From NCBI GenBank assembly GCA_007128865.1, contig SKWP01000123.1:1-5761 (forward strand): a stretch of DNA of 5,761 bases, in the 5' to 3' direction. The position numbers and the translations under genes are program-made. Shown one piece after another: positions 1 through 4,856 of this stretch (positions are counted from its first letter, which is position 1; every line of letters starts with the position of its first letter). The notes beneath the pieces are model-generated. The model worked only from the letters and a program-made list of their open reading frames with translations, did not search any database and was not told where the DNA came from. This stretch comes from Paracoccaceae bacterium. Its GTDB lineage: Bacteria; Pseudomonadota; Alphaproteobacteria; Rhodobacterales; Rhodobacteraceae.

Positions 1-1119
1 CTGGCGCACAACGGCAACATCACCAACGCCGATGCCCTTCGGCGCGAACTGATCGAACGCGGCTCGATCTTCCAGTCGCAGTCTGACAGCGAATGCATCG
101 TGCATCTGATGGCGCGTTCGATCCAGCGCACCATTCCCGAGCGGATGAAGGACGCGCTGCGCCGGGTCGAGGGGGCGTTTTCCATCGTTGCCATGACCCG
201 CACCAAGCTGATCGGGGTGCGCGATGCGCTGGGCGTTCGGCCGCTGGTGCTCGGCCGCCTGGGCGATGGCTGGGTGCTGGCATCCGAGACCTGCGCGCTC
301 GATATCGTCGGTGCGGAATTCATCCGCGAGATCGAACCGGGCGAGATGGTCGTCATCAACGGTACCGGCGTGGAAAGCTATCGCCCGTTCGAGACGCGGC
401 CTTCGCGCTTCTGCATCTTCGAACACGTCTATTTCAGCCGCCCCGATTCGATCCTCGACGGCCGGTCGGTGTATGAAACCCGCCGGGCAATCGGGGTGGA
501 ACTGGCCCGCGAGGCGCCGGTCGAGGCCGATCTGGTCTGCCCCGTACCGGATTCCGGCACCCCCGCGGCCATCGGCTACAGCCAGCAATCGGGTATCCCC
601 TATGCCATGGGGATCATCCGCAACCAGTACATGGGCCGCACCTTCATCGAACCGACCGAGCAGATCCGCAACATGGGCGTGCGGCTGAAGCTGAACGTCA
701 ATCGCGCGCTGATCCGCGGCAAGCGGGTGGTTCTGGTGGACGATTCGGTGGTGCGGGGCACCACCAGCCGGAAGATCAAGGAAATGATCCTCGACGCCGG
801 CGCGGCCGAGGTTCATTTCCGCATTGCCAGCCCGCCGACCGCCTGGCCGTGCTTTTATGGCGTCGATACGCCGGAGCGTGATCAGCTTCTGGCCGCGACC
901 ATGTCGGAAGACGAAATGCGCGATCACCTCGGCGTGGCAAGCCTGCGCTTCATTTCGCTGGACGGGCTCTATCGCGCGGTCGGTCAGGAAGGCGGGCGCA
1001 ACAGGGCCGCACCGCAATACTGCGATGCTTGCTTTTCGGGCGATTATCCGGTCCGGCCGGCCGACATGATCGCCGCGGGGCGCATCCGCCTGCGCGACGG
1101 CGCCGAGGCGCCCGCGTGA
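1..1119 (+). CDS. purF: Amidophosphoribosyltransferase (glutamine PRPP amidotransferase), 5'-truncated by the window
   Basis: This cytosolic enzyme catalyses the first committed step of purine synthesis: PRPP plus glutamine gives phosphoribosylamine. The reading frame is open from base 1, so the N-terminus, including the catalytic Cys of the Ntn glutaminase domain, lies outside the window; by comparison with family members about 100 residues are missing. The fragment (372 codons) opens with LAHNGNITN, the glutaminase oxyanion/Asn-Gly region, followed by SDSE. The phosphoribosyltransferase domain shows PVPDSGTPAA (from fragment residue 181) and the PRPP-binding loop VLVDDSVVRGTT (residues 244-255). 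Four cysteines at fragment residues 138, 284, 341 and 344 match the spacing of the 4Fe-4S ligands of the Bacillus-type enzyme, so this is the iron-sulfur subclass rather than the E. coli type. It ends in TGA overlapping the start of pcs. Identification is secure. Confidence 0.97.
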   Translation: MAHNGNITNADALRRELIERGSIFQSQSDSECIVHLMARSIQRTIPERMKDALRRVEGAFSIVAMTRTKLIGVRDALGVRPLVLGRLGDGWVLASETCALDIVGAEFIREIEPGEMVVINGTGVESYRPFETRPSRFCIFEHVYFSRPDSILDGRSVYETRRAIGVELAREAPVEADLVCPVPDSGTPAAIGYSQQSGIPYAMGIIRNQYMGRTFIEPTEQIRNMGVRLKLNVNRALIRGKRVVLVDDSVVRGTTSRKIKEMILDAGAAEVHFRIASPPTAWPCFYGVDTPERDQLLAATMSEDEMRDHLGVASLRFISLDGLYRAVGQEGGRNRAAPQYCDACFSGDYPVRPADMIAAGRIRLRDGAEAPA

Positions 1120-1838
1120 ACCCTGCGGTCAGGGCCTATGGCGTTCATCTGCTGACGGCGACCGGGGCGGTCTTTTCCATGCTCGCCCTGCTGGCCGCGG
1201 TGGACGGTGCCTGGAGCCTGATGTTCCTGTGGCTGGTGGTGGCATTCATCGTCGATGGCATCGATGGCCCGCTTGCCCGGCGCTATCATGTGCGCACCAA
1301 TGCCCGGCTCATCGACGGTGAGCTTCTGGACCTGATCATCGATTATCTGACCTATGTCTTCATTCCAGCCTTCGCCTTGTTCAAGTCGGGGCTGCTGCCA
1401 GGGTGGACGGGATGGATTGCCATCATCCTGATCACCTTTGCCAGCGTGCTCTATTTCGCCGACAAGCGGATGAAGACCGCCGACAAGTCGTTTTCCGGCT
1501 TTCCGGCCTGCTGGAACATGGTTGCCCTGGTGATCTTTGCCGTGACCCCGGGCTTCTGGGTCATACTGGCGCTGGTCACCGTCCTGACCGTTGCGATGTT
1601 CCTTCCGGTGCGGTTCGTGCACCCGGTGCGGACTGCGCGCTGGCGCAGCGTGACCCTGCCCGTCGCGGCGGTCTGGACGATCCTTGCCGCCTGGGCAGCC
1701 GCGGCCGAGTTCGTCTTGCCCGGCTGGGCCCAGGCGCTGCTTGTTGCCAGCAGCCTTTACCTTGCGGGGGCCGGTGTGGTGCAGCAGCTCCTGCTTGACC
1801 GGCCCGGCCACGGCCGCAGGCGGCGCGCCAGCCACTAA
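1116..1838 (+). CDS. pcs: Phosphatidylcholine synthase (CDP-diacylglycerol:choline O-phosphatidyltransferase)
   Basis: This inner-membrane enzyme condenses CDP-diacylglycerol with choline to give phosphatidylcholine and CMP, the one-step bacterial route that uses environmental choline. The 240-residue length fits the family. The CDP-alcohol phosphotransferase signature is complete: D47, D50-G51, A54-R55, G68, D72 and D76. The 12-residue gap between AR and G is the longer spacing I recall for Pcs, which separates it from phosphatidylserine or phosphatidylglycerophosphate synthases. Hydrophobic segments lie near residues 10-28 and 33-46 and recur through the C-terminal half, giving roughly eight membrane spans, and the protein ends in a basic tail (HGRRRRASH). 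The GTG start at 1116 overlaps the purF stop (GTGA) and is preceded by GAGG at 1105-1108 with a 7-base spacer. This implies co-transcription and coupled translation with purF. An upstream in-frame start at 1029 would bury the gene deep in purF and is disfavoured. Confidence 0.93.
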   Translation: MNPAVRAYGVHLLTATGAVFSMLALLAAVDGAWSLMFLWLVVAFIVDGIDGPLARRYHVRTNARLIDGELLDLIIDYLTYVFIPAFALFKSGLLPGWTGWIAIILITFASVLYFADKRMKTADKSFSGFPACWNMVALVIFAVTPGFWVILALVTVLTVAMFLPVRFVHPVRTARWRSVTLPVAAVWTILAAWAAAAEFVLPGWAQALLVASSLYLAGAGVVQQLLLDRPGHGRRRRASH

Positions 1839-1934
1839 CAGGCTGCCGATAGTGTCTCCCGCCAACCCGCCTTTGCAATTGAAACCGGAAAACTGTTCTG
1901 CACCACGCCTGCCGCAGGGTCCGCCATGCGCGGC

Positions 1935-1961
1935 GAGGGGCAGCTATGCGGGACGAAGCGG
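1935..1961 (+). repeat. Left terminal inverted repeat of copy 1
   Basis: These bases pair with the reverse complement of 2162-2188 at 23 of 27 positions. Mismatches are at 1937, 1942, 1945 and 1955, of which 1937 and 1955 would be G-U pairs in + strand RNA. The conserved inner part reads ATGCGGGAC. Copy 2 carries the same left end at 4459-4485. Confidence 0.8.
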
Positions 1962-1988
1962 TCCTTGACCGAAAGTGCGCAACACAGG

Positions 1989-2017
1989 GCAGCGCCCGAC
2001 CGCCGGGTGGGCGCTGC
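1989..2017 (+). repeat. Internal hairpin 1 of copy 1
   Basis: GCAGCGCCC (1989-1997) pairs perfectly with GGGCGCTGC (2009-2017). After a bulged G at 1998, ACC (1999-2001) pairs with GGT (2006-2008), closing a GCCG tetraloop. The equivalent in copy 2 (4513-4541) keeps the fold: its two substitutions, at 4515 and 4517, turn A-U and C-G pairs into G-U and U-G pairs on the + strand. There is no T tract after it, so it does not look like a classical intrinsic terminator. Confidence 0.7.
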
Positions 2018-2085
2018 AAGGTGGATATCCTGGCGGTTTATGGCGCAAGAACATCCGACCGAACAACAGCTTGAACCGTTGCAGG

Positions 2086-2114
2086 GCGCCCGCCCGATGG
2101 GGGCGGTCGGGCGC
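2086..2114 (+). repeat. Internal hairpin 2 of copy 1, the site that expands in copy 2
   Basis: GCGCCCG (2086-2092) is complementary to CGGGCGC (2108-2114). A competing inner stem, CCGCCC (2090-2095) with GGGCGG (2101-2106), is also possible. In copy 2 the loop bases 2097-2098 are replaced by 29 bases that form their own long hairpin, so length variation falls at the hairpin tip. Confidence 0.6.
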
Positions 2115-2148
2115 GGCCCGGCGGCGCTGCGCGCCTTGATTCCGGGCC
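2115..2148 (+). repeat. Internal hairpin 3 of copy 1, unchanged in copy 2
   Basis: GGCCCGG (2115-2121) pairs with CCGGGCC (2142-2148). Inside it lies a second stem, GGCGC (2123-2127) with GCGCC (2131-2135) and a TGC loop. The same bases occur without change at 4667-4700 in copy 2, making this the best conserved part of the element. Confidence 0.65.
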
Positions 2149-2161
2149 AGGGCGGCGGCGT

Positions 2162-2188
2162 CCGCTTTGTCCCGCATCGCGGCCCTTC
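2162..2188 (-). repeat. Right terminal inverted repeat of copy 1
   Basis: Read on the minus strand it begins GAAGGGCCGCGATGCGGGAC, which is even closer to the left end of copy 2 (4459-4485) than to the left end of copy 1. That supports both ends deriving from one ancestral terminal repeat. In copy 2 the homologous right end stops after CCGCT at 4719. Confidence 0.8.
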
Positions 2189-2375
2189 ATGCCCGTGCCG
2201 TGCAGCAGGACAGCGCCCCACCTGATCGCGCGATGAACAGCGGCCCCGAACCGGACCGCGCCGTCACGTGTCCCGCCGGTCCCGACGCCGGCCGGGCACG
2301 GATTGGCGGTTTCCCTGCGCGCGCCGATCGGGCATAGGGACGGCGGTACCCGATCAGCAAGCCCGGTAAGCCCCC
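2189..2375 (+). other. serS upstream region, no gene seen
   Basis: This 187-base stretch between the repeat and serS holds no convincing coding frame. It presumably contains the serS promoter and leader, but I found no well-spaced -35/-10 pair. The only structure I can support is the inverted repeat at 2326-2355. Confidence 0.4.
2326..2355 (+). promoter_or_regulatory. Inverted repeat in the serS leader
   Basis: GATCGGG (2326-2332) and CCCGATC (2349-2355) are perfectly complementary across a 16-base spacer, ending 20 bases before the serS ATG. It could be an mRNA leader hairpin close to the ribosome-binding region or a dyad operator. It is not part of the dispersed repeat. Chance occurrence in GC-rich DNA is possible, though the arms include AT pairs and match perfectly. 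Confidence 0.35.
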
Positions 2376-3671
2376 ATGCACGATATCCGCGCCATCCGCG
2401 ACAATCCCGAAGCCTTCGACGCAGCCCTGTGCCGCCGCCCCGGCACTGCCCCGGTATCGCCCGAGGTGCTGGCCATCGACGAGGCACGGCGCGCCGCGAT
2501 CCTCGCCGCGGAAACCGCCAGGGCCGAGCAGAACGCCGCATCCAGGCAGGTCGGCGCCGCCAGGGCCCGCGGCGACGAGGCCGAATTCGAACGGCTGCGC
2601 GCCCTTGTCGCCGAAAAGAAGGCCGAGGTCGCGCGGCTGGAAGACGAGGCCCGGCAGAAGGATGCCGCCCTGCGCGACCTGTTGCTGACCATCCCCAACC
2701 TGCCGCGTGCCGATGTGCCGGACGGTGCCGACGAGACCGGCAATGTGGAGATCCGCCGCTGGGGCACGCCGCCGGCCTTCGGTTTCGAAGCCAGGGAACA
2801 TTTCGACATTCCCGCTGCCCGCGACGGCATGGATTTCGCCACCGCCGCCCGGCTGTCGGGTTCGCGCTTTGTCGTGCTGAAGGGGGCCATTGCGCGGCTG
2901 CACCGGGCGCTGGCGCAGTTCATGCTGGATGTCCACACCACCGAGAACGGCCTGACCGAGATGATGACCCCGGTGCTGGTGCGCGACGAGGCGATGCTGG
3001 GCACCAACCAGCTGCCCAAGTTCGCCGAGGACAGCTATCAGACAACCGGCGGCTGGTGGCTGATCCCGACGTCGGAGGTGACGCTGACCAACACCGTCGC
3101 CGGCGAAATCCTCGACGCCGGCGCCCTGCCGCTGCGCATGACCGCGCACACGCTCTGCTTCCGGTCCGAAGCCGGCAGTGCGGGCAAGGATACCGCCGGC
3201 ATGCTGCGCCAGCACCAGTTCGAGAAGGTCGAGATGGTCTCGATCACCCGCCCCGAGGACAGCCTTGACGAACACGCGCGCATGACCGCCTGCGCCGAAG
3301 GCATCCTGCAACGGCTCGGCCTGCCCTTCCGCACCGTGGTGCTGTGCACCGGCGACATGGGCTTTGGCGCGACGAAGACCCATGATATCGAGGTCTGGCT
3401 GCCCGGCCAGAACACCTATCGCGAAATCTCCTCGGTCTCGGTCTGCGGGGATTTCCAGGCCCGGCGGATGAACGCCCGCTACCGCCCGGCCGGCGGCGGC
3501 AGGCCCGAATTCGTGCACACGCTCAACGGCTCGGGCCTGGCCGTGGGGCGCAGCCTTATCGCGGTGCTGGAAAACGGCCAGACAGAAGACGGCGGGGTGG
3601 TTCTGCCCGAGGCATTGCATCCCTATCTTGGGGGAAGAAGCCGCATCACACCGGAGGGCACGCTTGTCTGA
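2376..3671 (+). CDS. serS: Serine--tRNA ligase (seryl-tRNA synthetase)
   Basis: This cytosolic class II synthetase charges tRNA-Ser, and tRNA-Sec where present, with serine via seryl-adenylate. The 431-residue length is typical. The N-terminus [18 protein letters not shown] is characteristic of bacterial SerRS and fixes the start. Residues of about 30-105 are the charged, alanine-rich coiled-coil arm that grips the long variable arm of tRNA-Ser, ending at TIPNLP. The catalytic core shows the TSE serine-recognition motif (232-234), motif 2 starting [14 protein letters not shown] (from 262), and motif 3 NGSGLAVGR (384-392), with R392 as the class II arginine. All expected motifs are present. 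The Shine-Dalgarno is weak (GGTAAG at 2365-2370). The 3' end overlaps the next gene by eight bases, suggesting an operon. Confidence 0.97.
   Translation: MHDIRAIRDNPEAFDAALCRRPGTAPVSPEVLAIDEARRAAILAAETARAEQNAASRQVGAARARGDEAEFERLRALVAEKKAEVARLEDEARQKDAALRDLLLTIPNLPRADVPDGADETGNVEIRRWGTPPAFGFEAREHFDIPAARDGMDFATAARLSGSRFVVLKGAIARLHRALAQFMLDVHTTENGLTEMMTPVLVRDEAMLGTNQLPKFAEDSYQTTGGWWLIPTSEVTLTNTVAGEILDAGALPLRMTAHTLCFRSEAGSAGKDTAGMLRQHQFEKVEMVSITRPEDSLDEHARMTACAEGILQRLGLPFRTVVLCTGDMGFGATKTHDIEVWLPGQNTYREISSVSVCGDFQARRMNARYRPAGGGRPEFVHTLNGSGLAVGRSLIAVLENGQTEDGGVVLPEALHPYLGGRSRITPEGTLV
3653..3658 (+). promoter_or_regulatory. Ribosome binding site for the membrane protein gene
   Basis: GGAGGG lies inside the 3' end of serS, 5 bases before a TTG at 3664 and 14 bases before the first ATG at 3673. 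Spacing favours the TTG as the start. The next ATG (3715) has only a weak GGCGG upstream. Confidence 0.6.
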
Positions 3672-4410
3672 CATGCCACCGACACCCCGCAACGGCCGGC
3701 GCGACGAACGGCGGATGAAGGCGATCCTTGTCTTCGTGGCCGCGGTGGCCTTTGTCGCCGCCCCGTTTCTGGTGCGCGGCTTTGCCGGGTTCGAGCCGTC
3801 GCTGTTTCCCGTCCCGCAGGATCGCCCGCCGGTGCAGCCGGCAGGCTATGCCTTCTCGATCTGGCTGCCGATCTATGTCGGGCTGCTGGTGCATGCCGGC
3901 TTCGGGCTGTTCCTGCGCGCCGAGGATGCCGGCTGGGACGCGCCGCGCTGGCCGCTGGTGGTCAGCCTCGGCGCCGGCAGCGCCTGGCTCGGGGTGGCCA
4001 CCTTCAGCCCGATCTGGGCGACGGTGCTGATCTGGGTGATGCTGGCGGGGGCCTTGCTGGCGCTGTGGTTCGCCCCGCGGGCCGACCGCTGGCCGGGGCA
4101 GTTGCCGCTGGGTCTCTATGCCGGCTGGCTGACCGCGGCAAGCTGGGTTTCGGTGGGGTTCCTGCTGGGCGGCTACGGGTTGGCATCCGAAACCCTGGCC
4201 GCGCTGGTGGCGGTGGCGCTGGCGGCGGTGTTCGCGCTGGCGGTGCAACTGGGCATTCCGCGGGCGCCCGAATACGGGCTGGCGGTGATCTGGGCGCTGG
4301 TGGCGGTGGCGCTGGCCAATCTCACCGGCTCGCTGGTGGTGGCGGCGCTTGCCCTTCTGGCCGCGGCCGCGATGGGGCTGGCACTGTGGCGGGTCTGCCT
4401 GGGCCGCTAG
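3664..4410 (+). CDS. Polytopic membrane protein with a TspO/MBR-like signature (tryptophan-rich sensory protein type)
   Basis: This is a probable inner-membrane protein of 248 residues from TTG at 3664 (245 from ATG 3673, 231 from ATG 3715). The short basic N-terminus ([11 protein letters not shown]) precedes a first span ([18 protein letters not shown]). About seven more hydrophobic segments follow, the last ending [10 protein letters not shown]. The segment [17 protein letters not shown] resembles the conserved Pro...Phe...Trp...Tyr region near the start of TspO/MBR proteins, and Trp residues are frequent in the first 170 residues. TspO proteins bind porphyrins and related ligands, but this protein is longer than the roughly 160-residue, five-span TspO core, so it would be a distant or extended relative. 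Function is not established from sequence. It overlaps serS by eight bases and is probably co-transcribed with it; I see no functional reason for the pairing. Confidence 0.75.
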   Translation: MSDMPPTPRNGRRDERRMKAILVFVAAVAFVAAPFLVRGFAGFEPSLFPVPQDRPPVQPAGYAFSIWLPIYVGLLVHAGFGLFLRAEDAGWDAPRWPLVVSLGAGSAWLGVATFSPIWATVLIWVMLAGALLALWFAPRADRWPGQLPLGLYAGWLTAASWVSVGFLLGGYGLASETLAALVAVALAAVFALAVQLGIPRAPEYGLAVIWALVAVALANLTGSLVVAALALLAAAAMGLALWRVCLGR

Positions 4411-4458
4411 CGTTCGGAGCCCGGCAGAAGGCGCCGGTCAGCGCCGCGCTTCCGGCGT

Positions 4459-4719
4459 GAGGGGCCGCGATGCGGGACAGAGCGGGCATTGAACGAAAGT
4501 GCGCAACACAGGGCGGTGCCCGACCGCCGGGTGGGCGCTGCAACGGCGGATACCCTGGCAGTTTATGGTGCAAGCACATCCGAGGGCGCCACAGCTTGCG
4601 ACGTTGCAGGGCGCCCGCCCGTCGTGCCGGAGGCACGCCTGCGGCGTGACGGGGGCGGTCGGGCGCGGCCCGGCGGCGCTGCGCGCCTTGATTCCGGGCC
4701 AGGGGGGGCGGCGTCCGCT
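4459..4719. repeat. MITE-like intergenic repeat, copy 2 (right end lost, with hairpin insertion)
   Basis: This direct-orientation copy of the element at 1935-2188 begins 48 bases after the membrane protein stop codon. Its left terminal repeat (4459-4485) is present, and the core from 4494 aligns with 1970 onward. Compared with copy 1 it has one extra base near 4544, 27 net extra bases at 4622-4650, and one extra base in the G-run near 4702-4708. Homology ends after CCGCT at 4719, so the right terminal repeat is missing or replaced, making this copy probably defective if the element is a transposable one. It carries no conserved open frame. Confidence 0.8.
4618..4653 (+). repeat. Hairpin insertion inside copy 2
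   Basis: The 29 bases at 4622-4650, absent from copy 1, together with their flanks form a 36-base imperfect palindrome. CCCGTC (4618-4623) pairs with GACGGG (4648-4653), the stem continues through two G-U pairs to 4629/4642, and AGG (4631-4633) pairs with CCT (4638-4640) around a CACG loop. Two smaller alternative hairpins, CGTGCC/GGCACG and CACGCC/GGCGTG, share CACG at 4634-4637 and cannot form together. Confidence 0.6.
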
Positions 4720-4856
4720 AAGGGCTCGAATCCGTCATCGGCAAACCCCTGTCAGCCGCCCGCACCAGACCCCGCCCGCGTTGCCAGCGCCGGACAGTCA
4801 CGGCATAGTCGCCCTGCCCGGCACCGCCGCCGGGCCGCGCAGCAAAGGCCGCAGGG
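4720..4856 (+). other. Region between repeat copy 2 and the nuclease gene
   Basis: I see no coding frame here. The stretch contains the candidate promoter at 4781-4809 and an AAAGG ribosome-binding site at 4844-4848. The first bases (4720-4740) replace the expected right end of the repeat and match nothing else in the window. Confidence 0.4.
4781..4809 (+). promoter_or_regulatory. Candidate sigma-70-type promoter for the nuclease gene
   Basis: TTGCCA (4781-4786) and CATAGT (4804-4809) are separated by 17 bases, matching the -35 and -10 consensus at five of six and four of six positions. Transcription would start near 4816, about 40 bases before the ATG at 4857. It is the only well-spaced pair I found in this gap; the call rests on pattern alone. 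Confidence 0.35.

Larger units (their letters stand above)
1935..2188. repeat. MITE-like intergenic repeat, copy 1 (intact, with terminal inverted repeats)
   Basis: This roughly 254-bp non-coding element fills the middle of the pcs-serS gap. It is bounded by 27-bp imperfect terminal inverted repeats (1935-1961 and 2162-2188) and contains three hairpin regions. A second copy lies at 4459-4719 in the same orientation. By hand alignment the two match at about 207 of 230 positions, leaving out gaps. Differences cluster at 2061-2078; the stretch 2099-2166 differs by one substitution and one indel. A one-base indel after 2019 shifts any reading frame between copies, so the short ORFs crossing it are not conserved as proteins. 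No transposase is present. CATGC occurs at 1925-1929 and 2188-2192 and could be a target duplication, but it sits asymmetrically to the inverted repeats, so I do not rely on it. It could be a MITE, a REP-like element or a structured RNA family; I cannot name a known family. Confidence 0.8.

Noticed and set aside
1044..1865. Minus-strand open frame (273 codons) opposite pcs
   Set aside because: It is antisense to pcs, which has a complete CDP-alcohol phosphotransferase motif; the reverse frame has no domain features.
1926..2225. Short open frames on both strands across repeat copy 1, and similar ones in copy 2 (4322-4947)
   Set aside because: A one-base indel and other length changes between copies shift the frames, and the copies match as DNA rather than as protein, so they are unlikely to be genes.
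2303..2338. TTGGCG and CATAGG as a serS promoter
   Set aside because: The spacing is 24 bases, too long for a sigma-70 promoter, and no better -35 element lies at 17 bases.
2187..3692. Long minus-strand open frame (501 codons) opposite serS
   Set aside because: It is antisense to serS, which shows all SerRS motifs, and its protein is low-complexity and Gly/Arg/Gln-rich, as expected from a reverse frame in GC-rich DNA.
4426..4446. GGCGC/GCGCC hairpin after the membrane protein stop as a terminator
   Set aside because: The stem is only five pairs and no T tract follows, so it cannot be called an intrinsic terminator.
4720..4736. GCTCGAATCC resembling a tRNA T-loop at the broken end of repeat copy 2
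   Set aside because: The flanking bases do not form a five-pair T stem and no acceptor, D or anticodon arm is present upstream, so neither a tRNA nor an attachment-site fragment can be supported.
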